Shown here in pieces: positions 33,656 to 47,236 of a DNA stretch of 64,000 bases. Each line of letters starts with the position of its first letter. Position 1 is the stretch's first letter. The position numbers and the translations under genes were made by a program. The DNA is from Chionis minor (lineage: Eukaryota; Chordata; Aves; Charadriiformes; Chionididae): the NCBI GenBank assembly GCA_013398295.1, contig VZSF01009849.1, positions 186,001-250,000 on the forward strand. The letters run 5' to 3'. The notes below the pieces were generated by a model. That model was not told the origin of the DNA and did no database searches. It saw only the letters and a program-made list of their open reading frames with translations.

Positions 33656-35649
33656 CACCTGCTGATACGTGGTATTTCTATTCTGTGAAACAAGCATCCA
33701 GTCATTGATTTAAGCCTTTCCAGGGACTGGAGGCTGTTAAGATGATAAATCTTTTCTCCTTATCCACATTGCTCTGCCATTTCTCTGGGAGTGACCTTCT
33801 CACCAGCCCTTTTGACTTTGAGCTTGCTGCTTCTCTAAAGTCCCTCTCTGAGCCTTTGCAGTTCATGGTGTGTTTGAATTGCTGTAGTGATAGAAGCTTT
33901 TCTCACAGGTTGCTCCATCTCTCTCTGAGCTTTCAGTATTCTATTCCCCTGCCAGTATCTTGTTGTGTAACTCTCCTCCTGCCAGTATTGTTGGCTTGCA
34001 TGAATAAATTTCTTTATGTTAGATAATTTGGAGTAAGCTTGTGACAGAAAAATTCTAATCTAAAAGGCAGCTTAGTCTTGCATTGCCCTTCATGTGATTT
34101 TGCTGCTGCTGAGGTTTGTTAGGGTGGGAGTCATGGTGCTGGCGCGTGCTCGCTTTGCTTGAGAAGAGTAGATTAAGATCATACTTTGCTCCAAGGAGGC
34201 TTCATTTAATGTGTATGGGCAGGGGGCACTCGGGCTGAAAGCAGATTTTGTACTTTAACTTCCAGGTCAGTGAGTTTTTTGTCTTGTTTGTGTCAGCAGA
34301 CAGTAGCCCCTTGTTCAGCATCACAACTTTTTCCACCTCGGCAGCATGCACGCACACACACACGTGATGCAGATCCTGCATTGTGCAATAAACTCCATGG
34401 TAAGTTCCATAAACCCAGCAAATATATCATCTGTTCTGCTTCAGGGCTTGATTGTGCGCCCTATTGACCAGTAATAAAGCCAAGAGTATGGAGGTAGTTA
34501 GTTATTCATTTATTCTGGCTTTTCCATCCATCATTGCCTATGTTGGGGAAAAAAAGGGGGCATAAATACTTTGAGAGTGAAAATTCTGTCTTAAGAGAAG
34601 TGGCCTTTGTAACTTGTGAAAGCTGGATAATTTAATGAAATCAGTCAAGTATTAAATAAATTATTTAATTTAGTAATTAAGTAATTCAGTTACTAAGTAG
34701 GGCTCGGATTAAGGCCAGGGTAGGTCATGAGCATGAAAGATCATGAGCACAAAAATTAAAAGATGAATGCATCTGAATGAATGCCCTGCAGCCTGTTGTT
34801 GGTGTCCTGATCAGAAAAGAACTGCCTGAAGCGGTGGCTTTGCAGCACCCTCCTCCGCTCACGCAGAGTCTGGAAAAGCAAGAAGGGAGGCACCGTAGCG
34901 CTGCTGATGGCGTGCACTTTCCTGAGCACCCCTCTAGAAGGTGTGGGCACTTGTCAGTAGACCCTCGAGCATCCATTTATGGACAGCAGTGTACGTCTCG
35001 CACAGGAGCAGGACACTTCTCCCTCTCAAAGTCTGACCTGCTGCTTTTCTGCAGACAGCGGGCAGAAGGGTGAAGGCAGCCCCTTTTTCCTTGTTTTTCT
35101 AATCTGGCAGTGCCTTACTCCTCCACCAAAGCTCTGCTCAACCCTGGAGCGCTCACACACAGCTGTGCCAGACCTCCCGTAACCTCACTGTTTGCGCCGT
35201 GGATCCCTGCAGAATTCCCTCTGTCCTGATCCTCCTTGGACTTTGCCCTTAGCAAAAAATCCTGCTCAGACTTCTCAGAATTAACACGTATTAGCCTCAC
35301 TCGGAATTGCCCTTTCCTGGGAAGTTCTGACACTGTAAAGCTTGTTTGGTTCTCCCCCACCCCCCCTTACATCAGAATTAAATAATTTATTTTTAAAATT
35401 TCCTGTGAGGACGCGGTGTCCCAGATTTTGAGTATTAGAAATGTTTTGCACTAGGATTTTTGAATTTTTGTTTTGAGTTAAGTCCTTTTTAAGTTGTTGT
35501 ACTGCTTATGCTTACTGCTGATTTGCTAGGTAAAGAATAGTAGTCACAGTATGTATGTTATATAAGAAAGCACAGTAGTTAACTTTTTTTAAAATTGATA
35601 AGAACAGCTGCTGTTTAATATGACTGAAACATCTTATCTTATTCTCTAG

Positions 35650-35732
35650 AACAGGAAGTCCCTTGTTTGCAATGTAATGAAAGTCTGGCAGTGCCATTAC
35701 ACACCCAGGAATGCCTTTATCTGGAAAAGCAG
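35650..35732 (+). other. Exon-like segment with Cys/His spacing, unassigned
   Basis: A good acceptor (CTTATCTTATTCTCTAG) precedes an 83-nt segment followed by donor GTAATA. One frame enters in phase 2, leaves in phase 0 and is fully open. It has CLQC, eight residues, then HTQEC, which gives C-x2-C-x8-H-x3-C as in small zinc fingers (the spacing is shorter than in UBZ or C2HC types). A second frame is also open, so coding status is undecided. No partner exon was found. Confidence 0.2.
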
Positions 35733-38269
35733 GTAATATTTCGTTCTGTAGTAAGCAGCAATTCATTTTAATGATCTAAAAAGTAATAAAATATGTCACT
35801 ACTTATGTCATGTTAGGGCAATGATGCATGTAGAATAAAAACCTCTAAGATAAAATACATACAATTTGGAAGTTCTGAAATAGGGCTTCTGAACAGCCAG
35901 AAAGAAAGCTGCTCCAAGTAGCTTTGGCAGGAACTTTTATCAAAATCAATGCTCTTTCAAAAACAGATTAAAAAAAAAATAAAAATCTGTTCTTAAAAGA
36001 AGTTCTTCCCAAGAGGATGTTTTGGTGGGGCTTTTCTACTAGCTGCCTTTCTGTCTCAGCGAAGGCAGTCTTTGTTACGCTCCTTGGCATTATGAGGAGA
36101 GACGACTTTGGCGTTTCTCACTAGGGCTTAAACCCAAGTCTCCATAGTGAAGATCCTAAATTGCACAATCTGCCCTTCTCAGGCTCCTGCACTGCTTTTG
36201 TACGGCTTGCGACACATCACGTCAGGTGTGAAATAATTCTCCTTACCCTGAGGCAGGAGCATGCTGCTCAACCAGCTGCTGTCTTCCCTGCCCCGCGCAG
36301 GGGGAGAGGACAGTGTGCTCTCACTCTTGTGCTTCTTCCACGGAGGCCTCCCTCCATGCGGAGGAGATGGCAAATGTTGTCATGCCTGTTTTGCTTTTCC
36401 AAGGTGCTGCCCAAACAAGTAACGCAAATGTGTTCCAAAAAAGCCCAGGATGGCCTGAGCAGGGAAGATAGCATGCATGCCTGGGAGGCCGCAGAATTAA
36501 CAGAGCCAAAATTTCCTTTCCTGTCGTGCTTTGGTGACTAGTGGGTGGGCCTTTGCTGCCCTTGTGGAGGAAGGTGTTCCTGTGGTTACCTTTCAGCAGC
36601 CGTCACTGAGACACTGGTGGGAACCAAATTCCGGTGTGGCTCACGGCGCAGGTGAGGAGTTTATCAGGCTTAAATTAAATCCATGCAGTTACTACACCAT
36701 ATAGTTAAGAGAAAACAGACTGATGCTGTATAAACAGCTCGATTGTTTGTTTTCGGTAAGCGTATTCAATTTGGGAATAGCATCCTCGTTGGAAAAGCAA
36801 GGCTGCAGTGGTAGTGGGGTTTATAAGTAGGATATTTATTTTCATTGGAGTTAGTACACAATCAAGGCATCAATCATTTTGAGATGTAAAGTATCCCAGC
36901 AGAGAAGCACGTGTCGGCAGCGTGCTGCCGAAACTGGTCTGCTTTTAGCAAAACATCGCTGCCATATTCACCCCACGCCACTGACTTAAAGACTTTCTTA
37001 ATAGTATCAGTGAAAGAAACTCTTACCTAGCAGGCAGGGCTGAGTTCTCCAGAAGTAAGAAATAAAGATGCTGACAGCTTTGTTGCAAATATTGTGATAG
37101 GAAGATGAGTGACAGTTTTTGAGTTTCTGTAGAACAAGCAGATTTTATGAATGGTTTATGCTGTGCGACCTTAAGGCCATTATTACTGCAAGGATCTGGG
37201 AGCAGTGCATGAGTGAAGACAGGGTATGAGGGCAGTTTCTGGAACCATGCCACTGAAATAGCACTGGACAAGTTCCCATGGGTATGCTCCTCTGAATTTT
37301 ATTTCCACAAGACAACAGATGTCCCGGCTTGCTTCAATTCACAGAATTAGATTGAGGGTTGGAAAACGGAAGAATTCTTTATTCCCTAGGCTAAGATCTG
37401 GGTTTAGCTACATCCAGATTGATTCTTTATGCAAGTGTGAAAATCCTTTGCTTGTTCTTAACCGATATTTTGTATGCCATTTTTGCCCTGTCTGGGTTTA
37501 TGCTGAAAGGCTAGGCAGGAGGCTGTGATCTGTGAGACATCGTAGCGACGTGTACGACACCAGAAGCTACAGGGAAACACCAGTGTAATGAAGTCAGCAG
37601 GGATTTTCCCCATGAGCAGGGAACTGGAGAACTGGCCCATGTTAAACAAAGGATGCTCCTGTTGTTCATGGCAGCAGGGGAAGTTCAGTGGATGTATCTG
37701 GCTGTTCTGAAGAGGTAGTTTGCCTGCTTTTTGAAGCTTGTAGAGTCTAGGGCAGGGCCGTGTACCTCTCAATAGGACAGAGGTCTTAGATTTGAGGGCC
37801 TAAGGGAGGCTCTGTCCCTCTGTCACTGCTGACTGAGCCACAGAAGATCCAGCGGTGGAAGCCAGAATGTCGGTTGTGTTCAAAAGAGTCTGCCAACATG
37901 GCCAGGAGGCGCAGCAGGCATAAGATCAGGGCGTCTTCTGTGGGAGTTTGCTTGTTTTAAAGTCGAGGAGCAGGGCAGCGCGAGTGGTACCCGCAGCGTG
38001 TGTGGGAGAGCCCTACGGAGGTGCAGAGGGCGCGGGACTGAGTGCTGGCACCAGCTTCGGGCCGTGTGTGTCCTCAGCCAATGTGGGAATGATGTGCACG
38101 AGGTGCTGGCAGGTGGGAGCAGAGGAGGGAATGAGCAGAGTGCTGAGGAGGCTGCTGGAGGCAGCAGAGGAACTTTGATAGCGGTAGGAACATATGGTGG
38201 AGAAGTGTCAGGGCTGATATGGTTGTAGGATAGTTTCAAGGAGACAGTCCTGCTACAAATAGGGAGGTT
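35733..38269. other. Intergenic, no gene recognised
   Basis: AT-rich at first, then mixed composition. Its last part (about 37.8-38.27 kb) may belong to the LINE fragment that follows. A minus-strand segment over about 37.03-37.13 kb has a passable acceptor and donor but no recognised protein. Confidence 0.5.
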
Positions 38270-38720
38270 CAAAACCAAGATGCAAGAGTGTGCCAAGAAC
38301 ACTGTGTACGGTTCTGTCAGAAAAATGTACGCGCGCAGGAGCAGGTGCAGAACAGGGCTAGGAGGATGAGTAAGGGACAGAAAGCTTAGCAGATGATAGA
38401 AAGCTAAAAGAGATGAGTTTGTTTTGCCGAGCAAAACAAAGACTGGGAGAGGAATGTGATGCATCTCTGTAAACACTTCATTGCAAAGTAAATACTAGAG
38501 GGGAAGAAAAGGTCTTTATAATAAAGATCAATGCTGGCACAAGGACAAATTGGTACAAATTTGCTATTAATAAACTTAGCCTGGAAATTAGATTTTCAAC
38601 CACTAGAGGAGTGAGATTCTGGAGCAGTCTCTCAAAGGGAGAAATGGAAACCAAAGGAGCTTTGTAAAGAAGCCCGAGGAGCCTGCAGTAGCAAAGGGAG
38701 AGTAAATTAAATCTCTGACA
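38270..38720 (+). mobile_element. CR1/L3-like LINE fragment
   Basis: Landmarks in order are GAGCAAAACAAAGACTGGGA, CAATGCTGGCACAAGGACAA, AATAAACTTAGCCTGGAAAT, and GAGGAGTGAGATTCTGGAGC. This is the 3' coding end of an ancient CR1/L3 element in + orientation. Frames are broken. The element may begin as far up as 37.85 kb. A 198-codon raw frame on the opposite strand is an antisense by-product. Confidence 0.75.
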
Positions 38721-40329
38721 CAGTCTTATTTTATTTTATGCATGTTGGTGTTATAGACAGCCTGACCCAATAGTCTAGACAGGAGGGCAAGTTGCGGTAG
38801 AAAGTGGAATCAGCCGTCAGCAGCCCTAATTAAGAATCGATAGCCAAGTTACAAGTCAGCTGCAGGAGATGGGGAGTTTCAGGATAGCTGAGCTGTGCAG
38901 ATATCCAGCTTTGGATGTACCTAGTGTTTAAGAACAGATACTTCACCAAATTGACTAAGTTTAGAGCTTTTTCATAGCATCTTTTAGACCCAAACCTTGC
39001 ACAGTAGGACTCTGGTAAAGCTTCCCTTTCCGCTTCCCAGTTGCTGCCATTTTCTGCTCTGTTCTGGCACAGATCTACATTGTGGCTGTAGTAGAGCAGC
39101 TTTGTCTCTGTGCCCCTAATTCCTTTCTCATAAAAGACTAAGATATGTTTTAGGACATATTTTGAGAATGTCTCCAGTTTTGCTGGAGGCTTCACAAGAG
39201 ACTCTTTTGGCATGAAATTGGTGAAGAAAAGTCAGCAAAGATTAGCAGAGCTGCCTTTGTCAGAGGAGGTGCTAGGATCTTTTTGCAAACCAGCTGCTGG
39301 TTTGCAGAAAGCTTGAAATTGTGTCAGGAAATTTTTGGATTAAGAGAAAAGGAAGTAATTTCTTGGAAGTGTTTTGAAAATTGCAGTGTCAGAACTGAGG
39401 AATGCTTGCCTATAGGGCAAACCAAACTTTTCAGGCTAGAAAATGAAAGGAAAATGCTAACAGATAAGCAAAAAACCAAAGAGCTAAAACAATAATATCA
39501 GCCCTTAATGGTGGTACACAGAAAGGTATTCCTGGAAATGGCAATTCTTTGGAATTGGGATAAAGAATGCAAGAAGCAAGCAATAAATAGAAGATGCAGC
39601 TGGACAGAAACATGAGTAATGAAGAAGGGATAGTAGAGCAGGCAGAGCGAGTATCTTTTTTTCAGCTCCTAATCAGACGTGAGCAATCAGGGCAAAGAGA
39701 TTTTACTTCCCATTCCTTCTGGCTGCAGACCTGGAGTGCATCACACATACATGGGAGAAAGCTGGAGGAGCATTATCGCCCATCTGAAGAAAAAAATCTT
39801 CTGCTTCTTTGAGTTTTACCATAATATCCATGGTGTAGCTCTGCCAAGTTTGGTTTACTTTGCAGCATTTTTCTATGTCTAATAGACTTTACTTATCTGT
39901 CCCCCATCCTGACTTGGCAGTAAAACTAAGCAGAGTGTTGGAAAGCTGCCATTAATCAGTGGAATCAACGCATTGGACGTATAAAGCGAATTTAAAAATT
40001 GCATTTCCCAGGGGAGGCTCTTACCTGATGCTGTGAGCAGTCATAGGTCTTTCAGAAGTGGCCAGCTTGCCTTCAGCTCATTAAAGCATTCTATCCCCTG
40101 CATTTTCAAGTGATCATGGGGCTAGCAGGGAATTTTGGTAAGGAGAGGGGAAATCATGAGGGACTGACACCAATGTGATCTAATAGCTGGCAAGGACAAC
40201 AAGCCTAGTCCTCCTCTGCAGCCCAGCTTGACACTTGTAGACTATACACACTGTCTTTGGACCGTTTAGCCTACTTATGGTGAAGTTAACTGTCCTGTGC
40301 ACATGCTGATTTGGTACCTTGTTTTTATA

Positions 40330-40480
40330 TTCTTCTTTTGGTGCACAGAAATGGTGTGATTAAAGCCAGGGCCTCAGGGATGCATGACCTGAAGGTGTTA
40401 TTGACTTTGAGGGATGTTTCTCCCCATTGACCTGTCAAGCCAAGAGAGGCAGGATTGAACCCTGGTCTTACCTACTATAA
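40330..40480 (-). mobile_element. Possible MIR-like SINE fragment
   Basis: GGCAGGATTGAACCCTGGTC near its right end looks like the reverse complement of the MIR 'gggttcaaatcc' segment. The rest is too diverged for a firm call. Confidence 0.3.
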
Positions 40481-43400
40481 ATTAAGACAAAAAGTTGCTC
40501 AAAACTGTTAATTTATTAATGGAATAATTCCTACAGCATTACCTCACTGTTCTGAATATTTGGGATGTTACATATCCCAGATACCATTGTGGTAAGTCTG
40601 AATTTCTGTCTGATTTCCAGAAGTTAAAAGCTGTGGTTGGATTCTGTGAGACCTAGATCTGTAGTCTGCAGGAAAAAGGGATTTTCTTTCACTTCCTTTT
40701 TCTGCAATATCTGAAAAAAGGGAGTTAGAGCCTTATTACTCTGTAGAGTCAAAAATGTTGTCCTCACTCGTCCAAACAATGCCTGTTCAGATGTGACAAG
40801 GATATCTGTTCCAAGGTGTCTTAGGATAGGATGTTTGCCCAAGCAACACAGAGGCATTGGAAAAAGCCTACCTACACGCTGAGTAGCTCATAGTCTTCTC
40901 TCTTGGCAAATGGAAGAGGTGAATACAACAAATGCTGCTCACCGAGAAGTTGAAAGTCTCAAGAAACCGTAACTAAGATGATTCTGTCTCCTTCTGAGGT
41001 CTTCCACAAATTCTTTTGTACTTTCTGTCAATTTAATGTAGGGGATGGTCTGTATAGGGGATAGTCAAAACAAATTCCTGTGCTTCTTTCCATTTGTTTT
41101 TCTTTCTTCCTCTGCCAATCCGTTCTTTCTCTTCTTTCCCTCACAGCTTAAATGAAATCAAATAAAGTGCTTGGTAAGTGTTGTACTGCTTTAATTCCTT
41201 TTCTTTGTAACTCTATTAGTTAACGTAAGAAATTTTTGAACATTGAGGAGCTATCTTTATTATACTAGTTCCAGCAAAACAGCAACTACAAAACCAAAGA
41301 GCTCAACTCTCATTTGCCTTCCCTTTTTGTTATCGCTTACTCCAAACCAGAGCAGTGGAGGTAAGAGAGGATTTCAAAGAATTCTGAAAAATGAGTAGTT
41401 GTAAACTTACGAGTTTGCCCTGAGTGCGTGCTCAGTTTTAAAACTTTCATTTTTGCAAAGTGTTTGAGCTTAGGACAGTGTGTCCTCAAGAGTTTGTGTG
41501 TTCCTGTAAATCATATTGAGAATCTGTCTCAGCTATGGATGTTCCAAGGTAGCAGTGCCCTCAGAATAATGGAAATGTTTGGAAATATTTGCTCTTTTTA
41601 CTTTGTGTCACTGCCATGTCACCTGTCTGCTGCAGGTACGAGTTAGCCGAAAAATCACATTTAGCCTGGTTTGCACAACCACAAGGGCTGCCTTACAGAC
41701 TTGAGAACTTGTAAAAGCAAACAGTGGGTGTCAAACCCCACCCTCAGTTGGATGGAAAAGCAGACATCCATGGAGCAGCCCAAGCAGACTTCTCCAGTAA
41801 GAAAAGAAAGCTGAATGATATTTGCTAGTTAGCAGAGATAGATGGGTTAAAAGAAATTCAAAGGCATTTTTTTCTAATCAGGGGGTCCTTTTTTCACACG
41901 CAAATGCAGTCCTGCTTATCCTGCCAGAATGATATGCTCAGCGCCTCCCTCAAGCTGTGTTCAGTCTTTGCATTTACTTGTGCCAGTGGTGAGGGTCATT
42001 GCAAAGAGGTTCTTCGACCTGTTCAGCTCTTGCTGCGTTAGCTTCAGTCTGACAATAAGTAATGAAGGGTGGAGTATGTGAATCCCAAAGAGTGTGTTCG
42101 TAAATTCAGTTTGAAGAAACTGGTTGAGTTTGGAGTGTGTTGCACAAGATGTATTGAAAGACCCAGCCCCAATTTCCCTGTAATTCAATGCTCCTATTCA
42201 TGATTGTCAAAATTTTTCCATTACAACGATAAAATCCCTGCACTGAATAATGAAAGGTCTTTATCCTAGAAGTTACATTCCCCACTTGTGGCTCACGTAG
42301 GACGTTAGTGCAATTCTGATGTAAAAGACACCCCGTCTCCTGTCCTTTCCTCCTACGAGCCATTTCTCTCTCTACAATTAGCTTGGCAGCCAGGGTTGTT
42401 CTTTGTGCTGGTGCAGTATGTTCACTCGTGCTGAGGTGGTTTCTTGCTGCCATGAAGGAAAAGGTTAAGAACTAAAACAATCTCTGCCATCATCTGTAAG
42501 GCATTAGGGGCCCGGTGTCGCTTCTGCTTTGCGGAATTCCAACACTGGATGGACTGGACCTTGTCGCCTTCTCTGAAAGACAAGCCAGCTACGGGCCATT
42601 TATAAATACCCTTCCATATGGCAGACAAGGAGCATGCCAGGGCGGAACTCGGTACATCCCTGTACCTTGGTTCAGATTCAAGTGATGTGAGCCTGTTCTG
42701 GAAATATGTCAGTTATAACCAGTGCTCCGGCATCGTATTTTGTACCACTTTGTCTAGAACATCTGAGGGGATAAATATTGGTCATTTTGGATGTGGAGGG
42801 TCTCCCATGCTTAGTTCAAATGTTGCATGCAGTCTCATCGTAAGGATGCAACACATCAAAAAAGGGAGCAGATAGCAGTAGAAGATGGATTAATGAAATG
42901 AGGAAGAAGGCCTCAGGTAGTGGGGGTTAACCCCCGTCTTTCCCTTTTCCTGGCTAGGTGTGGTCTTCTACAGTCTGTAGTAACAGAGCTCAGTGCCTAG
43001 CTGAGAAGTACGGTTCAGCTACTGAGATGGATGTAGTTTTTGATGTCCCCTTCTCTATCTAGGATTATGGATAATGACATTTCTTTTTAACATCTGAATG
43101 CAAGGGTGTCTGCATTTTGTGCTGTCTGCTGCCCAAAGGTTAGATTTAAAGGTAGCTGAAGAGGCAGGGAAGAGGAGGAAGGGATGTTTGTGTGATGGAG
43201 AAGAAGCAAACTAACATGATGTAATGCTCTGAGAAAAAAACTGTAGATCAGGAACTATACTAGCCCTAGCATGGTGCCTTTTGGTCTGCCTCTTCTGCGG
43301 TGCTGTTGACCAGGAGGAGAAATGCTAAGCAGTTCCCACAGGTGCTGAGGCGTTTGTAAGGGATATCATATAGAGACAGGACATCATCTAGTGAAAGTTA

Positions 43401-46400
43401 AGTTTAGCTGCAAATATCATGGCGTATCACAGTGACGTTTGTGTGAGGTGCTTCTCTTCTAACCTGTTGCTGTGAAGGCGTAGTGCTTCTTGTTTTAACC
43501 ACTTTTCTTGTGTGTTTACACCTTCATCATGCTTGAGCCATTCACATTGACACCTGTCGCAAGGATCAGAAATGCAGCCATGCAGACTGACCTGTTACAC
43601 AACCTTGGTCTACAACACACCTGTAATTTTCCACCTTAAATCCTAACACTGCTGGGAGGGGTTAATGGTAGTGTGACTCATGCCAAGTGACTCAGGACCT
43701 GCCTGTTGCCTGCCCAGCGCTGATAAAATCTCTGCAAAGAGGGTTTGGAGGATCACTTGCCCTGATGGTACCAGCTCATGTGGGTGCTTGTCTCCAAACT
43801 CCCTCTCTGCTGGTAGACATCTTGAAGATTTGAAGTTGACAGCTCCCACCAATATTATGGGCTTTTCAGGGACTTCAGCAGAAGGATATCCAAGAGCTGT
43901 ATTTATGATGTAATGTATAGGTTGAGGAGCATCAAATAGTGTGGGATTTTTTTTTCATTCTCTTTGAAGTGACAACAAAACCAACAACCAGGTTATTTGA
44001 AAATAGTCTGGTTCTTGAGTGTGTGTCTGTTGGGTTCTGCCACCGCTCTGAGCAGAGCTTGGTTCATATTGGGAATGGATGACCTCTGTGAAGTATTTAA
44101 GTGACTGGATTGGTAACTGGGGGACACCTGTGTTAAACAGCCTTTTTCCCTGGCCGGTGAGAACTGCTAAATGCTTGTCCTTCATGCAGGTGTCAGTCAG
44201 AACCAGGCAGGCAGTAGGTGTAAACCAGGAGTATGTCTCCTGCAGAGAGCACATGGAACAGCCTGGGCACAGCTCTGGTTTGCAGCAGCGCTTCTTTACA
44301 TCTCTCTGGCAGAGTAAAGGTGTCTCAAAGTAGGCATGAATTAATTTTTCATCTGTTTGACCTCCTTTCCTCACTGACAGAGTAGAAGAGAGGCACTGTG
44401 ACATGACGACAAGGCACATTGATCAGTTCTGGTCAGCACAATGGTGATGAGGCTGGGACAGTGTGCTGACAAAATGGTGCTGTATTAACTTTGTGTTGAT
44501 TTATTGCAAATGCTAGCACTGTTTGTTCCCACGCAAGCAAGGAAGAAAGAAGTGGAGAATTGTGCTTAATACTCACTTTCAGTGTTGCAGTTAATTGTAG
44601 AGTTCTCTGAAAAGTGAATACATTCCCTTTCCTAGTGTTCCCCCCTCTGTTAAACTAAGCATAGGTGAAAGCACTGGCGTCCCAAGATAACTGTGTCAGC
44701 ACAAGGTCATTTTTGTTCTGCCTCACTGTTCCACATATACTAAAAGGAAACAAATCAGCCTTACTTGTGTGTCTGAAAGATGAGGCTTAAATTCTCAGTT
44801 CTCAAATAGAGATAATAAATTCTCAATAGTTCTGAACTTCTTCAGAATAGAGTCAGACCACCTCTAGTAACCTTTGAAAACTGAAACGTTTGAGTTTTAA
44901 TATATGTAAAAAGGAAAAGGTTTTATGTAGATCTGCACAAGAAATGCAAAGGTAACTGTAGTCCTTAAAAATGCTGGGAGAGGAAATTATTTTTTACAGA
45001 ATTGAAAACATTTTGTTTGATTAAAAAGGCCGCTCTTTAAGGCAAAGTTCTGATTTTTTTTTTAATTGAATTGATTCCATGTTATTGGGAATTTGTGGTT
45101 TGAACGGCACATTATGCATTACACTTAACTGTAAGATGGTAATTGCAGCTTAGATCCCTTAGAGCGCTGCTTATCTGTATGTAATATCTGTACCTCAGCC
45201 TGCTTCAGCCTTGCAGCAGGCTTTTATGTTTATTTGATAGCTGAGATCAACTCCTTATTCTTTGTGATCTGATAAGAGATACAGAAGGGAAAGGATAGTG
45301 TGTAAAATAATAATATGCTCAGTACAGCTTTTTAAGTAACAAAAATTGTACAAGGTACACCCTGATCCTCTTTACAGTAGAGCATCAAAATGGGCTATGC
45401 TGAAAGGTTTGGGGAAAGGGAAAGTATCTGTAGGAGAAAGTAAACGTTTACCATTTTGTATGACAAAGTTACCAATTTCATTTCTGTAGCAGTGGAATGA
45501 CAATATAAACAGCCCTTTCTTTTCTTTGAACAGTGTTGCTGGCTATTAACAGGTGACCATGTTTTGTTTGGAAGGGTAGGCCCAGGTTTCAAATATCTCT
45601 GACAGCTGTGATAAAATGAGGACTTCTGAGCTGCTTGTTTCCTGTCTTGGTTCAGATTAAATGCTGTGGCCCCATAAATGTGGGCAGGCTCGATCTTGTG
45701 CTCTGTTAAGTGAGCGGTGCTGGGACTCAGCATCACTCACAAAAATGTATGTAGTCCTTGTGGTTTGCTGGTGTTTGAACTTTGTTACTTGAAAGGCGCA
45801 CTGGGGTATAAAACCAGGAGGACACATTTGTTTCTGAAGAAGGTACCTCTCTGTGCTACAGGCTGCTGGATCTTCAGCCTGAAGCACAGTAGGGAATCTC
45901 TTTCCCACTAAGTGATTCAACGGTGGCCTGAGCCCCTCCTGTCTTCCCACTTCCGTATGTACCAGCACCTGCTCGCTGCATTGTTTTCTCACCGGAGGCA
46001 TCTGTAGATAAACTGCGGCTCTGTTTGAGTATTAGAGTCGTGTTTGCAGGGTGTGGGTTGAACAGGGGAACGAGGAAAGAAAGGCAAAGCACCTGAGCAG
46101 TCCTGCACACCGCGGCTCGCTGAACTCATAAAAACGGGGAAAACTTCTCATCTCTTTTTGAGGCTGACCAGCCTCCGCAGCAGAGACCCGCTGCTGACTC
46201 GAGAAGCTGTGTCGTGCACAAAGGCGTTTGTGGTGGCTGTAAATGTGCAGCATTTAGCGACGCCACAGCGCAGGTGGCACTAACTGTACCTGCCAGTGAA
46301 CCGCGCGGCTTGTCTCAGTGTGCCAGTGAGCCAGAACCACAGCTCTGAGTGGGAGCAGGCCATTCCTCACCCTGCTTGGGAAGTTGCCAAGTACAGTTTA

Positions 46401-47124
46401 TCCTCTTAGGATTTCATCAGGCACAGCAGGGACAGAATGAAGGGGAAGGGAAGGTTGGGCGGATGGTTCCAGAAGCATTGCAATTCCTTCTTCACAGCAC
46501 ATCAGCAGGTTCTCACCTTTGCAGTGGCAACAGTTCCTGGTTCCCACTGAGTTCCTGAAAGGTCAGGAGCTGCTGTCTCATCCAGGAACAAGCGTTTCAT
46601 TCTTTCCGCTTTGAGGAAGAAGCAAGAAAAGAGCATGCTGGATTTCAAAATGGGGCAGTAGCCATTGTCCATATTATACAGCAAATTGCAATCTAAGTCC
46701 CTCCTACCTCCCAGTCCAGGGGGTTTTATGAGCTCTAGAAAATGCAGAAGCAGGCAGTGACCAAGGAGCTGATGAAAATGGGTGCAGCTGCCATGGAGAA
46801 AGGAGCAGAAAGAGGGTTAAAAAGATTTTTTGACTAACAGGCCAGGTAGATCAAGCCCTTTGCCTCTGATCCTTGAAGGGACATCAGAAGAAACTTGTTA
46901 AAGTCATAGTATATGAGCCTACAAACCTAAGAAATGCTGGATCCTCCAGCAGAGCACTTGGGCGCTGATAAGTAAGTGTAAGTCAGGTTCAGGTGGAACA
47001 TATCTTTCTGTGACCACTGTCCCCCAGAGGAGGTCTTGTTCTAAGAATTTCAGTTCGATGTCTGCATTTAGCTGGGTCAATGTAGGCAGCAAGGGCCTAT
47101 ACTAGTCTTGTGCTGAATTAGTTT

Positions 47125-47143
47125 AAAAAAAAAAAAAAAAAAA
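47125..47143. repeat. A19 homopolymer
   Basis: Uninterrupted run of 19 A, about 90 bases before the exon-like segment at 47237. No target-site duplication or retroposed gene is recognised around it. Confidence 0.9.
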
Positions 47144-47236
47144 GTAGTTCAATGTGCTGTTTAGTGAATCAGTTTTTCCTGGAAGAAGATATTCCCAAAG
47201 AGTGAGATGACCTCTTTTTTGCTTTCTTTAAACCAG

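Larger units (their letters stand above)
30051..35649. other. Intergenic, no gene recognised
   Basis: Contains a MIR-like fragment at about 31.32 kb and a palindromic old repeat core near 33.6 kb (ACTCCGTTGACCTCAGTGGA). There is a very AT-rich stretch at about 34.60-34.70 kb built around TTATTTAATTTAGTAATTAA. Open frames on the minus strand near 30.4-30.9, 31.5-31.9 and 32.8-33.3 kb have no recognisable domain. Confidence 0.55.
38721..47236. other. Intergenic, no gene recognised
   Basis: A possible MIR-like fragment lies at about 40.33-40.48 kb (minus; GCAGGATTGAACCCTGGTCT). A run of AT-rich sequence at about 45.0-45.3 kb contains homeodomain-type and GATA-type words. A slightly CpG-richer patch lies at about 46.1-46.32 kb. 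An A19 run lies at 47125-47143. No open frame here carries a domain I know. Confidence 0.5.

Noticed and set aside
37880..38476. Longest minus-strand raw frame outside low complexity (198 codons)
   Set aside because: Its right part runs antisense to a CR1/L3-like LINE fragment, it has no known domain, and its Pro/Ser/Leu-rich composition fits an accidental frame in GC-richer DNA.
41140..41172. Short exon ending at GTAAGTG with an acceptor at CCCTCACAG
   Set aside because: All three frames hit a stop within 27 bases, and the only interesting word is AATAAA; there is no evidence for a terminal exon.
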